Below, piece by piece: positions 23,712 to 37,229 of a stretch of 64,000 nucleotides of DNA. The notes below the pieces were generated by a model. That model made no database searches. It was not told where the DNA came from and saw nothing but the letters and a program-made list of their open reading frames with translations. Source of the stretch: Cryptomeria japonica. Its lineage: Eukaryota > Streptophyta > Pinopsida > Cupressales > Cupressaceae. The stretch's first letter is position 1, and the number at the start of each line of letters is the position of its first letter. The stretch lies in assembly GCF_030272615.1 (NCBI RefSeq), contig NC_081409.1:618869255-618933254 (forward strand). Direction: 5' to 3'. A program made the position numbers and the translations under genes.

Positions 23712-24794
23712 AATTGACATTGCATGAAGATTACATTGATGAAGTATAGTGTTGTCATTGATGTCAATAGTAACTAGTAATGAAGATGTATTGTAATCAA
23801 TAATAAAGTAGTGAAGGCAACTATTAGTATTATTGAAGCAGAGAGATCAACTGGTAACCCTAACTAGTTGATAAGAAGAACCCTAACTGACGGAGCTTGG
23901 AGAATCGGTTGTGATCATCTATGACCGAATCATGATCGAAGATGAAGATGACACACACTCATGTTGCATGATGAGTTTCAAAGTGGATTTGCTGCATAGA
24001 GATAACCGTTAATGTTGGGAATGATCAAATGCATAGCATGAAGTGAAAAAAGTGTAATTAGTTACATGATCCAATGTGTGGTGATCCAGGAACAGTTGAA
24101 GTTGTCTAGAACAATGTGTAGTTGATTGCTATGTAATATAATAGTCAAGATTGAATTGATATGCTGGTAATCTCTATGAGAATTATAGGTTTTGCGTTGT
24201 GTTACTAACCTATTGTATTTGTTTTTAAGGTTGATGATTTGTTTGTAAGTGTGTTGGCAATTTGGTTAAGTGTGGAAGTGATTGTTGCCAAACCAGAAGG
24301 TGTGTCTAAAAAATGTTGTGAAGGCAGATAGAAGTAGAAAAGGATCTGATTAAGCAAGGAAGTGCTATTACCAGATCAATAAATAACTTGTTGTTCTCTA
24401 ACCATTAAAATAGTTAAATCCCTTAACCGAGTAAGCTTTAACAAGCTTTTTGTTGAAATCCTCTAACGAGGTGATCCATTAGCTTGGATTTGAAATCCTA
24501 TACCAAGGTTACCTCTAACAGGGTATTACCTTTAATAGGGTATTGTAGTCAATACCTTAACCAAGTGGTCCTTAACTGGATCTGTTCTTAACAGGACAAT
24601 ATTGTATAAGCTTCTAACAAGGCTTGGCTCCTAACATGGCAAACTTTAAAAGAGTTTAGAATACTTGTGGGTATTCATCCCCACTGTGGTTTTTCCCATT
24701 TGGCTTTCCACGTGAAAAAACATTGTGTCAAGTGGTGAATGATTTTGTGGATGTGTTTTTTATATGGTTGATATGAATGACTGGTAAATCCACA
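23712..24794 (+). repeat. Copia-B 3' LTR, first piece
   Basis: Aligns with 6373-7456 of the 5' LTR. It stops at AATCCACA, where Copia-C entered, and resumes at 39055. Confidence 0.9.
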
Positions 24795-26343
24795 TCTTGG
24801 CATTATAACAAACAACAAGAGATTGTTGGCATTTCAATAAGGATATTGAGAAGGTTGTTGATGATTATGGATATAACTGATTGAGGATGATTACTATCTT
24901 AATATTATTATTTTGTCATTGATGTCAAGAAATTGATTTTCTAATTCAGTATGATGTTGCCATATCTTGAGAAGTATGATTTGATGAGTATAAAGATGTC
25001 GGTAAAAGACACAGAAAAATAATATGATGAATAAGGGGAGAAATAAGTTATTCAATGGGCAACTATTACCGAGTTAGACAATGATGAGATCATGATGTTT
25101 AGATTGTTTTGATATCATACATATGTTATAAATTGTAAGGTTAATACTATACTATGTTACCGAGCAAAGAACCTAGTCAGTAAACCCCAAAGAACCTAGT
25201 CGGTAAACCCTAAGGAACCTAGTCGGTAAACCCTAAGGTTATCGCTATCGGTTAATGAAGGTGAAATATCTACCGAGTGAAGTTTAGTATTTACCGAGTT
25301 GCAACTAGGTAATAATAGAATGCATTGAATGAATAAAAGCATTATTTAATGAAGGAAGCTGATGAGCTGGCTATGATTAAATGATTGGTATGCCATGAAT
25401 GAAGTTTGTTAAAGAATCTATGGCAAAGGAAAATTGGCAAGAAGATCTATAGCTCAGATTGAACCGCAATACCCTAGCACAAGTTCCAAGAAATGTATGC
25501 AAGTTCCAAGGCGGGGTAACACGTTTTCAGATCGGCGAATACATTGAACCTGGACAAAGTTTGAAGATTTGATGGCTATGATTGATCATGGGAAATGTGA
25601 TCAAGGAGATTAAGTGGTTAGCTATTGTGTATAAAGAAGGAACTGTTGATAAACAATGTATGCAGCCAAGTGTATGCATAGGGATGCTACATAGTGATTA
25701 CCGAGCACTGAAGCTTGAAGACCTATTTTGAATAATAGAGTATAGAGCCCAGCAAATGGACAAGATTAGTTCTATGTCTATATTGTATTGAGCAAATAAG
25801 AATCTGCTTTAACATTTTAGATGTGAAGTTGCAGATAGATTTTTATTACGGTTATTTTGTGAAGTCACTGAAAATATCTTAACCGAATGGACTTAATAGT
25901 CTTATTTGTAAAACCCTCTAGCAAGGTGACATTCTAATTGAGTGTTTGAAATCTTTTAACAAGGTCACTTCTAATAAGGTGAAGATCCTAATAGATCTGA
26001 GGGAAAACCCTTAACCGGGTCACATCTAGCAATGTGTTTGTAATCTTTAACAGGATTTTCTTTTAACCAAGCATACTCTAGAAGAGTATATTTCTTAGTG
26101 GGTCCAAAATCTCATAATGGTTTTTCCCTATTTGGGTTTCCACGTTAAATCTAATGTAATGAGTGTTGTGATGTTTATATGCCTTTGAGTTTGCATTTTT
26201 AGTAGTTTTGGTTAAATTACTGAAATATATGTTACCAAGGTTGAATTTGATGTTTTTATGGAAGATTAAGTTTGTATGATTCACCCCCCCCTCTCATCTT
26301 ATTAGCCTGGCATCTGTCCTTACATTAAGTATCAAAACTATCA
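24795..26343 (+). repeat. Copia-C 5' LTR
   Basis: 1549 bp. The start is eroded to TCTTGGCATTATAAC (TGTTGGC in the 3' LTR). A TATA-like TATAAAG lies at 25630-25636. A run of AACCNGGT/AACANGGT repeats spans about 25910-26080. The end has GATTCACCCCCCCCTCTCATC and ACTATCA. A short GAACCTAGTCGGTAAACCC tandem repeat occurs at about 25166-25235. Confidence 0.9.
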
Positions 26344-26408
26344 ATTGGTATTAGAGCTTTGGACTCCAAAAAAAAAAGTTTAAAGGTACTTGAGGCAAAG
26401 ATCCAAAG

Positions 26409-29400
26409 ATGTATAAGAGGGATGCACCAAAGATGAACAAGTCAAGTTTCTCTACATGGCAGAAAAGGATGAAGTTGCACCTATCAGGAGTTGGATAATA
26501 TGCTGTATATTATCTGGAGAATGATTTCATCACACCGAGCACCTATCCATTGAAAATGGAAGAGATAAAGGCAAAGCAAGAACATATCCAAGCAATGATT
26601 GAAATAACATTTGCATTGACCGACTCAGAGTTTAACGATCTAGAAGGCTGCAATGATGCAAAGGCTATGTGAGACAAGCTCATAATAGTGTATGGAGGAG
26701 ATGAACATGTTCAAAGAGAAAAAGTGGACTTGAATCTATGAGGATGAATGAAGGTGAGAACATAACCCAGTACAGTACAAGACTAAAGGAGATTGTTAGT
26801 CAAATCAAAGGAGCAGGTGGAACCATTGAAGAAAATGACATAATAAGTAAGTTGTTAAGAACCCTTCTACTAGCTTATGCAATCCAAGTCTCTGCAATCA
26901 ATGAATTGAGGTCAGTACCAAATATGCCAGTTTCTTTAGATGCTACTATTGGTAAGCTACATGCATTTGAGTTATGTAATTTTGATAACAGTGGGTCTTC
27001 GGTAAATAAAGTTGAATCTGCATTTAGTTCTTTTCATCTTGATGAATCTAATGATTACAATGAAAGAAAGTATAAGTACTCTGAAGGAGATCATAGTGGA
27101 GCAAAGGAAAGATTTCACAAGAACATGGAGGAAGTACACAAACTATATGAGGAAATCAGAAAGCAAGAAGAGTTTGAAGCACTATTAGCCAAAAGATTAC
27201 CGAGAGGCAAAGGTAAGTATAAAGGAAAACTACCTTTGAAATGTTTCAATTGTGATAAGATAGGACATATGGCTTCTAACTATCCTGATAAAGATTCTAC
27301 TGAAAAGAGAGATTACCGAGATGACAGACAGAAAGATAATCATTACAGAGGACACTGAGACTTCAGAAGAAGAAAGACATGCTTAATAGCCGATGATGAA
27401 TCCAATGATGATAAAGCAGATGAAACAGATACAGAGGAAGTAGCTTATGTGGCTATCAAAGATGGATCGGATGAAGAAAGGTATGAAGAAAAATCCCTAA
27501 TATCTCGCATAAATACTAATGACTCTTGGATCATAGATAGTGAATGCTCACAACACATGACAAGTGATAAACACAAGTTTGTTATGTTAGAAGACTATGA
27601 TGGAGGCTATGTAAGATTTGGTAATGATGCACCATGTCCGGTAAAAGGTAAAGGATCTATAACACTCCTTGACAATGTAAGATGCAATGATGTTTATTGG
27701 GTTGAAGGTTTGAAATACAATTTGTTGAGTGTAGCATAGCTAAACAACATAGGTTACCAAATAGAATTTCAGAAAGGAATTGTCAACGTTTATGACAAGC
27801 ATGGAAAGTTAGTTGCTACCGGGACACAAAAAAAAGGTAATACATTTCACCTTGACTCAACTTAGAATAAATGTCTATATGCAAAGATAGATGATACTTG
27901 GTTATGGCATAAAAGGTTTTTTCATGTAAATTTTGATAATCTGATCAAAATAAGCAAGAAGCACTAAGTAAGAGGTCTACCGAGTCTTGAAAAACCTGAG
28001 AATGCTATGTGTCAAGGATGCCAGATGGGAAAAATGACAAGATCAAGCTTTACAAGTAAGTCTTACACTTCTAAGGGAATTTTAGATCTTGTGCACACTC
28101 ATCTTTGTGGTCCTATGAAAGTTCAAAGTTATTATGGTGATAAATATTTCATATTATTTGTGGATGATTACTCAAGGATGATGTCAGTTATGTTTTTAAA
28201 AGAAATATCAGAAGATTTTCATATGTATAAATTGTACAAGGCAAGAGTTGAAAATGAAATAGGAAGACAACTGAAATGTCTTAGATCAGATAGAGGAGGA
28301 GAGTTCACATATGATGAGTTCAACTTATTCTACAATAATCATGGTATTAAAAGACAAGTCTTTGCACTGAGAAATCCATAGCAAAACGGAATAGCTGAGA
28401 GAAGAAACAAATCTATTGTGGATTGTGCCAGAACCCTGATGATTGAAAAGAAAGTGCCACAAACATTTTGGAGAGAAGCAATAAGCACAACCGTTTATAC
28501 CCTGAACCGAGTACAACTGAAAAAAAGGAACTTTAAAGACACCATATGAAATCTGGTATGACAAGAAACCTAATGTAAGTTATTTTAAAATCTTTGGAAG
28601 TAGATGCTATGTACACAAAGATGATAGAAATGGCAAGTTTGATCAGAAAAGTGAAGAAGGAACGTTTCTTGGTTATTCTTCTAGAAGTAAAGAATTTAAA
28701 TGTCTGATCAAATCATCTAACAAAATAGTAGAAAGTGAAAATGTGAAAATTGATGAATTTACAGAAAGAAATGATGAATTTGTCTATGTTCAACTGACAA
28801 GTCTTACCAAGAGAACTATTGAAGAAAATGAAGAGAATATCTAGTTACTGAGTGATGAAGAAGATCATACAGAGCCTACCGAGCCTGTATTAGCCAAGTA
28901 TGTCAGAAGACATCATGCATCAAGTCAGATTATAGGAGATAAGGATGATCCAGTGATGACAAGGAACAAACTGAGATAGAACACATGTCTGATATCTGAA
29001 TTTGAACCGAGAATAGTGAAAGAGGCATTTAACAGTGTAGATTGGATAAATGCTATGATAGAAGAGATTGATCAAATCAAGAAGAATGGCACATGGACAC
29101 TGATCCCAAGACTGAAGGACAAAAATGTAATCGGTACAAAGTGGATTTTCAGAAACAAGTTGAATGAAAAAAGAGAGGCCATTCGCAATAAAGCTAGACT
29201 AGTTTGCAAAGGTTATGCTCAAGAAGAAGGAATTGATTATGGTGAAACTTTGCACCTATGGCTAGACTTGAAGGAGTAAGAACATTGTTGGCATATGCTA
29301 CTTACAAGAATTTCAAGGTATATCAAATGGATGTCAAATCTGCATTTTTGAATGGTATATTAGAAGAAGAAGTTTTTATTGAACAACCTGAAGGATTTGT

Positions 29401-30537
29401 TGAAAACAAGAATGAAGATCAGGTATGTAAATTGAACAAAGCTTTATATGGTTTGAAACAAGCACCTAGAGTATGGTATGAAATATTGCACTCTTATTTA
29501 ATCAAGAATGGTTTTATAAGAACAAGTGAAAACAACAATATGTACATGAAGAATGATGAAAATGGAATACTGATCTCAGCCATATTTGTTGATGATATTA
29601 TCTTTTGTGGAAATGACTCTCTATGTAAGAACTTTGGAAATGAAATGAGCAAAGAATTTGAGATGTCATTAATCAGTGAGATAAAGTATTTTATAGGTTT
29701 ACAGATACTGCAGATGAAAAATGAGATTTTCATTACTCAATCCAAATACATAAAGGAAATTTGAAGAAATTTGGAATGGAGGATTCAAAACTAGTAAGTA
29801 CTCCTATGACTACCAACTGCAAATTATCAAAGAATGATGAATCTGCATCCATTGATGAGACACTTTACCGATCCACGATTGGAAAGTTGCAATATGTTGT
29901 TCACAACAGACCAGACATAACACATGCAGTAGGTATAGTTGCAAGATTCTTTGCAGATCCTAAGGAAACACACATGACAACAATTAAGAGAATTTTTAGA
30001 TACTTGAAAGGCACTGAGGATTATGGCTTATTATATCAGAAAGGAAATGACTTTGATTTAAAAGTTTATACTGATGTTGATTGGGCAGGCAACATTGATG
30101 ACAGGAAAAGCACAAGTGGAGGAGCTTTCTTTTTAGGAGAAAGACTAGTGAGTTGGCTTAGCAAGAAACAAGGATGTGTTTCACAGTCAACAGCAGAAGC
30201 TAAATACGTTGCTACAACATTGAATTGTACCAACATAGCATGGATCAAACAACTGTTGGAAGGTATAAATGAGAAAGTTATCGAGCTAGTAACTATATTC
30301 TGTGACAATACTAGTGCCATTACCATTTCAAAGAATCTTGTTATGCACTCTAAGACAAAGTACATCTCTATCAAATATCATTATCTTAGAGAAGAAGCTC
30401 AAGAGAATAAAGTGGTGTTGGCATATGTTAGTACAAAGGAACAAATAGCAGATATCTTCACCAAGCCACTGTCAAGGGACACTTTTGAGTATCTCAGAAG
30501 TAAGTTAGGGGTCCTACCCCTATCTTCTACTCACTGA
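26409..30537 (+). pseudogene. Copia-C gag-pol, moderately decayed
   Basis: ATG 26409. Domains: gag (26409-27200, a frameshift near 26730), CCHC knuckle with the last Cys lost (CFNCDKIGHMASNY), protease with Gly lost (IIDSECSQHMTSD near 27526-27565), GAG-pre-integrase (27700-28060), integrase core (28080-28500; HTHLCGP has His for catalytic Asp), reverse transcriptase in two overlapping frames (29016-29279 and 29258-29764; a one-base deletion before MARLEG), with the catalytic FVDDIIF motif intact. RNase H continues in 29761-30537 with DWAGNIDDRKSTSGG, STAEAKYVA, FCDNTSAI, HSKTKYISIKYH and the natural stop after LPLSSTH. RT and RNase H sequences look functional apart from the frameshifts. Confidence 0.92.
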
Positions 30538-30941
30538 CCGAGTTCGGTGAAGGCATCAATTCAATGACTCTACAGAATATCTTTAGGAGTTGATGATGAT
30601 TTACACACTTTAGGAGGTTATCTAAAGATGTGCAGGAAACAAATACAGGGAACAAGAATTGAAGACAAAATGCTCTGACCGAGACTAAGTTGATACATAA
30701 CAACAGGAATTCACTTCATACAGGAAGAAATTATGTTTTAGTTCTTCACTTTTTGGCATTGTTGTCAAAGGGGGAGAAGACTAAAGAAAAACAAGACTGA
30801 AGAGAAAAGAAGAGAAGACAAATGTATGGAGGAGAATTCTGATGATAGAAGGAGAGAATTTCAGCATTTCAGAATCTTATAGGAATCTGAATCAATTAGG
30901 TCAAATCAATTGGTTTTGCCATCAATGCCAAAGGGGGAGAT
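30538..30941 (+). other. Copia-C 3' non-coding region and paired polypurine tracts
   Basis: Two tracts: AAAGGGGGAGAAGA at 30768-30781 after GGCATTGTTGTC, and AAAGGGGGAGAT at 30930-30941 after CATCAATGCC, next to the LTR. No ORF. Confidence 0.8.
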
Positions 30942-31709
30942 TGTTGGCATTATAACAAACAAGGAGAAATTGTTGGCATTTCAATAAGGATATTGAGAAG
31001 GTTGTTGATGATTATGGATATAATTGATTAAGGATGATTACTATCTTAATATTATTATTTTGTCATTGATGTCAAGAAATTGATTTTCTAATTCAGTATG
31101 ATGTCGCCATATCTCGAGAAGTATGATTTGACAAGTATAAAGATGTCGGTAAAAGACATAGAAAGAATATGATGAATAAGGGGAGAAATAAATGATTCAA
31201 TGGGCAACTATTACCGAGTTAGACAATGATGAGATCATGATGTTTAGATTGTTTTGATATCATACATATGTTATTAATTGTAAGGGTGATACTATACTAT
31301 GTTACCGAGCAAAGAACCTAGTCGGTAAACCCTAAGGAAAATAGTCAGTAAACCCTAAGGTTATTGCTATTGGTTAATGAAGGCGAATTGTCTACTGAGT
31401 GAAGTTTAGTATTTACCAAGTTTCAACTAGGTAATAATAGAATGCATTGAATGAATAAAAGCATTATTTAATGAATGAAGCTGATGAGCTGGCTATGATT
31501 AAATGATTGGTATGCCGTGAATGAAGTCTGTTAAAGAATCTATGGCAAAAGAAAATTGATAGGAAGATCTACAGCTCAGATTGAACCACAATACCCTAGC
31601 ACAAGTTCCAAGAAATGTATGCAAGTTCCAAGGTGGGGTAACACATTTTTAGATCGACGAATACATTTAACCTAGACAAAGTTTGAAGATCTGATGGCTA
31701 TGATTGATC
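30942..31709 (+). repeat. Copia-C 3' LTR, first piece
   Basis: TGTTGGCATTATAAC..., aligned with 24795-25590. Ends at the Copia-D insertion; the last five bases TGATC are the target site, duplicated as TGATA at 38295-38299. Confidence 0.92.
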
Positions 31710-32688
31710 TGTTAGGTCCTAGAGACAACTGAGAGGGGGGGGGGGGTGAATCAGTTGTAAAATAAATTCAAACCAAAAACCAATTAACCAACTTGATGCT
31801 TAATATCGGTAAACTAGTTAAGTATGCCAGTAGACAGTGTTAACAGTAAATTGCTATACTGGTAAAGATTAATGCATGAAACATAAACATAAAGTCATCC
31901 ACAACACATAACACCAATATTTGAATGTGGAAACCCTATAAGGGGAAAACCATGATGGGAAACCTTACCCACAATCATATGATACTACTATAGATAGTAA
32001 GTGTACATAAATGGGGTCTGCACATGCAGAAAGGCCAATAGCCTAGATCTCACTGCTTAATCACAAAATGGGAGTCACACTAACTACAGTTGGATGGTTA
32101 AATCCAATAAGAATGTACTGCACAAAATAGCGTCTTCATATGCTGGATTCAGTACCGGTGTAATGCTGATATGCTTATACAAAAACCTAGCTTCACCTTC
32201 AAATGATGTCTTCATGTATACCATAACCTAAGACCAATTTTAGTAGGTCAGCTCTACAAGATATTACAATAAACATTTTACATACAATATAATATCTGAT
32301 GTAATTAACTAATTAAACCTATCGGCTTAATGCATTTCCATCAATAATAAATCATCTATATAGCGTGCCATGCTAATCTGGAAAAGATAAACCTGCCAGT
32401 GTAACCCTAGGTAACCCTGGACCTATTTGCCGGTAAAAGAAAATATGCAAATATGAATATACCAATGATTAATTCTTCAAAACAAAGTGTCCACATGATG
32501 TCTTCAACATTACCAAGTGTCTTCCATATCATTCCAGATACCGGTGAACATTATATCCTACCGGTGAACCATATACCAGTAACTATGCAATAGTTACTTG
32601 CTTGCCGGTGAATGTTGTTGGATCTCCAAAGTGCTTGTTTTTCAGTAGGTGTTGACATCAATGAAAAAACCATACCAAAATACCAACA
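31710..32688 (-). repeat. Copia-D 3' LTR
   Basis: 979 bp. On the plus strand TGTTAGGTCC...AATACCAACA. It lacks ~86 bp present in the 5' LTR (37742-37827). A run of G (about 31736-31746) is the complement of the TTCACCCCCC box. Confidence 0.93.
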
Positions 32689-33021
32689 ACCTCCCCCTTT
32701 GGCATTGATGGCAACACAAGATGGAAAAACCATCAAAGTGCCAAAATAGAAATGCCAAAATAGAAATGCCAAATACCAAAAACCAACAATCTTAATTTCT
32801 CCCCCTGGGAGCAACATGTGTTTATCCAAAGATTTATTTTCAATACCAAGCTCTCCTCAAAAGATAATGTGTTTTTCCATAGATATCTCTCCCCGTTTGA
32901 CATCAAATGGCAAAGTTATACAAAATACCAACTACTCCCCCTGAGAAGTAGCTTCCTCATCAAAGACCGGATTAAAAGATTTGTCTTTTAATTCTGCTGG
33001 TTGATGACAATCATCAACTGT
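32689..33021 (-). other. Copia-D 3' non-coding region and polypurine tracts
   Basis: Minus strand: AATGCCAAAGGGGGAGGT directly before the LTR (complement of 32689-32706), and a second purine tract, complement of TCTCCCCGTTTGACATC at 32888-32904. No ORF. Confidence 0.78.
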
Positions 33022-36000
33022 CTAAGTCTCTACCGGTGGTGGTATGACTCCAAGTTGATCTCTAAAATATTCAAAATTCTCCTTAGGCAAAAGTTTTGTG
33101 AAAATATTTGCAAGTTGTTCTTTAGTATTCACATAAACTAGTTTTATCTCTTTTTCTTCAACTTTTTCCCTTAGAAAATTTAGTTTGATAGAAACATGTT
33201 TTGTTTTGGAATGTAATACCGGATTTTTAGATATATCAATTGCTATAGTGTTATCACAATATATAGTAATGGGTTCCTTGCATTTTAGCTATATGTCTTT
33301 CAACATTTGCTTAAGCCATAGTACCAGTGTACAGTTACTTGCTACTGCAACATATTTTGATTCTACTATTGATAAAGATGTACAACTCTATTTCTTACTC
33401 AACCAAGAAACTAATCTCTTTCCAAGAAAGAATGCTCCTCTAGTGGTGCTTTTTCTATCATCATCATCTCCTGCCCAATTTGCATCTGTGTATGCACATT
33501 TATCAAAATTTTCATCTCTAGGATACCATAATCCAAGATTTGTTGTGCCTTGTAAGTACTGGAAAATCCTTTTTACTGTTGATTCATGATTTTCCCTAGG
33601 ATTACTTTGAAATCTAGAAACAATACATACTGCATTCATAATATCAGGCCTAGTTTGTGTCAAATATAGTAAACCTCCTATCATAGATTTGTATCTAGTT
33701 GGATTAACAGGTGTAGATTCACCCCTTTGAGATAATTTGACATTTGTAGTCATAGGTGTGCTTACCAGTTTAGAGTTCTCCATCCCAAATTTATTTAGTA
33801 ATTCTTTCAAGTACTTGGATTGACTCAAAAATATACCTTTATCAATCTGTGAAATTTGCAATCCTAAAAAGAATTTTATTTCTCCAATCATAGACATTTC
33901 AAATTCTTGCTGCATTTTAATAGAAAATTCCTTACATAATCCATCTTCTCCTCCAAAGATTATATCATCAACAAATACTTCAATAATCAAGATGTCATCA
34001 TTAGTTATTTTGTAATATAAATTTCTATTTGCATTTCCTTTAGTAAAACCAATCTTTAAAATATACTTATCCAACCTTGCATACCAAGCTCTTGGGGCTT
34101 GTTTTAATCCATACAAAGCTTTTCTTAACCTGCAAACCATATCATTGTCATTTGTCAAGGAAAATCCATCAGGTTGTTCAATATATACTTCCTCTTCAAG
34201 ATCTTCATTCAAAAATGCACATTTAATATCCATTTGATAAACTTTGTAGTCCTTGTGAGCTATAAAAGCCAAGAATAATCTAACTGCCTCAATTCTGGCT
34301 ACTGGTGCAAAGGTTTCATTGTAATCAACTCCTTCTCTCTGAGAATATCCCTTACACACTAGTCTTTCTTTATTTCTAACAACCTTACCATCTTCATTAA
34401 GTTTATTTCTAAATACCCATTTGGTTCCACTAACATTTTTATCTTTAGGCCGGGGAACTAATGTCCAAGTATTATTTTTCTCAGTTTGTCCTAATTCTTC
34501 TTCCATAGCTTTAATCAAAAATTTATCTTCACATGCCTCATTGATAGATGATGGTTCAATTTGAGAATAAGACATACCTCTTCATTTTCCAATCTTCCTC
34601 TTGTCATAACTCCTTAAAATTTGTTTCCAATTATCTAATCTTCAGAATGATTCAATCTTACATACCAGGGTGTCTTAGTTTGTTATTGTTCTTCAATTAC
34701 TAAGGAATCCTCTGATGATACTGGGGTAAATGGATCTTCATTCTGTACCGGTGGATTCAGTGTAGATTCATATTTTATAATTTCTGTTGCCGGTTCAGAG
34801 TCTATATACCTTGAAGTTCCTCTGAATTGTTCATCAATCTTTACATTTGTACTCTCAACAATTTTCTGCAATCTCTTATTAAAACATCTATATGCCTTGC
34901 TCTTAGATGAATAACCAAGAAATATTCCTTCATCACTTCTAGGATCAAATTTGCTAATATACTCATCTCTTCTAATAGAGCATTTACTTACAAAAATTCT
35001 GAAATACTTAAGAGTAGGAGTATTACAAAACCATAGTTCATGAGGGGTCTTACTGATTTCACCTTTGATGTGAACTTTGTTGAATGTATAGACAACAGTA
35101 CTAATTTCCTCTCTCCAATACACGTGGTAGATTTACTTCTGATAACATACTTCTTGCTGCATCCAAGATAGTTTTGTTTTTCCTTTCAACAACTCCATTC
35201 TATTGTGGTGTCTGAGGTGCTGATAACTGTCTTCTGATTCCATTCACTTCATAGAATGTATTAAAGTCCTTAGATGTGAATTCTCCTCCTTGATCTGATC
35301 TTAAACATTTGATTTTGTTACCGGTTTCATTTTCAACCATTGCTTTGAATAGTTTGAACTTCCCAAGTGCTTCTAATTTTTCTCTAACAAAAGTAACCCA
35401 ACACATTCTACAATAATCATCAATAATTAGCATGAAATATCTATCACCTTGTAAGCTTTTAGTTCTAGCTGGACCACATAAATCAGTGTGAATTAAATCA
35501 AGAGCATTATTGAATTTTTCTAGAATACTTTTGAAACTAGCTCTAACTTGTTTTCCAAATTGACATTCCTTACAAATTGTATTATGAGGTTTCAGAACTT
35601 TAGGTAGATCTCTAACTGCCTTAGAAGTACTGATTTTTACCATGCAATCAAAGTTTACATGACATAGTCTCTTATGCCATAACCAACTTTCATCTATATG
35701 TGCAATTAAGCATGTCTTTTCACAATTATTCAAATGAAAGATATTACCTCTAGTCTGATTAGTAGTTGCAATTTCCAAACCAGTTCTATTCATGATTTTG
35801 CATTTTCTATTTTTAAATTGTAACAGAAATCCTTTCTCAACTAATTGACCAACACTTAAAAGATTATTCTTTAATCCTTCAACATAGTAGACATTGTCAG
35901 TGTTATGCTTACCATCAAGAGATATTGAACCCTTACCTTTGATTGAAAAGGCTTTGTCATCTTCAAATCTTACTAAACCTCCATTGTATTCTTAAAAGTT

Positions 36001-37173
36001 CAAGAATTTACCTTTGTCTCCAGTCATGTGATGTGAGCATCCTGAGTCAATGATCCATTCATCCTTTGCTTCAACTTTAGCTGCTAGGGCTTGTTCTATC
36101 GGTTGAGTAGTGGGTATCGGTTGATCCTTTGTTATAGCAACAAAAACCCATCCATTGTCTATCATATCCTCATCAGAATCATCAGTCACACCTTCATCAA
36201 CAATGTAACAAGATTTGTCTTTGTTCTTCTTAAATATGTATCTCTGATATTCAGGATTAGGCTTGTATGTTCTTCTAGCTTCTTCTCTTAGTCTAGCATG
36301 TCTATCAGGGCATCTCAAAGCCATATGACCAATCTTATTGCAGTTAAAATATTTAAATGGTGCTTTACCTTCATACTTACTTCCAACATGACCTTTTGGC
36401 ATTTTTCTTGCAAATAGTGCTTCAAGTTCATCAAGCTCTTCATTCTCCTTCCTAGTTTCTTCAAGTTCTCTTGCATAAAAGGCTTTCCAGTCTGATTTGT
36501 CAAATGATGAAGAAGATGATTTTGATGTTTTAAAGGCCAAATTAGTTTTTATAGTAGCAACAAGACCAAATTCCTCAATTTCAAAGCCTAAAAGTTTTCC
36601 AATCAATGTATCCCTAGTTACTGATATATTAGGCATTGTTCTTAACTCATTTATAGCAGTAACCTTCATTTTATATGCCGGTCGCAATCCTCTTAAGATT
36701 TTTGAAATAATTTCATCCTCACTCAGAGTTCCTCCACAACATTTAATACCCAAAACAATTTCATTTACTCTTTCCATAAAAGCAAAAATCCTTTCATCTT
36801 CTTCCATTTTCAGATGTTCATACCTGACTCGGAAGCTTTCAAGTTTTGCAATCTTGATTGTGGAATCTCCTTCATTTAGTGTTTCCAAATGATCCCAAAT
36901 AGCTTTAGCAGTAGACCTATCTGATAATCCCATGATTTGTTGATCTGATAATGCACTTAGAAGTGCTTCTCTTGCTTTGCAATCATTTTCTTCATCTTTA
37001 GCTAAGGTAGTTGGAGCAGTCTGACCAGCTACAGCAGTAGTATAACCATTTTTTGTAACTTCCCAGATGTCTTTACCAATGCAATTTAGATGTGTCTCCA
37101 TCCTGATCTTCCATATCCCATAGTTGGTTCCATCAAGTTTAGGACTGTCCTTCCTAAAATAATTAGTAGACAT
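33022..37173 (-). pseudogene. Copia-D gag-pol, best overall domain order
   Basis: ATG complement at 37171-37173. Domains: UBN2-type gag (37173-36450; LDGTNYGIWKIRMETHL at the start), knuckle near 36352-36311 with the first Cys changed (YFNCNKIGHMALRC), protease DEWIIDSGCSHHMTGD near 36045-36000 with intact DSG, GAG-pre-integrase and integrase (35793-35200, HTDLCGP intact), integrase C-terminal region (35123-34683, in another frame), reverse transcriptase (34575-33700, FVDDIIFGGEDG intact), RNase H to the stop at 33022-33024. Breaks are few: stops at 35992, 35200, 34683 and 33388, and a compensating pair of frameshifts around 35123 and 34683. The N- and C-terminal frames agree. Confidence 0.93.
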
Positions 37174-37215
37174 TGGATCTCCTCAAGTTGTTAAACTTCT
37201 GCAAAAGAGGACTAG

Positions 37216-37227
37216 GCTCTGATACCA
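37216..37227 (-). other. Copia-D primer-binding site
   Basis: Reads TGGTATCAGAGC on the minus strand, two bases from the 5' LTR. The shared leader motif (minus strand AACAACTTGAGGAGATCC) follows at 37175-37192, just before the gag ATG. Confidence 0.92.
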
Positions 37228-37229
37228 AT

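Noticed and set aside
33185-33589. Plus-strand ORF of 134 codons
   Set aside because: Antisense shadow of the Copia-D RNase H region.
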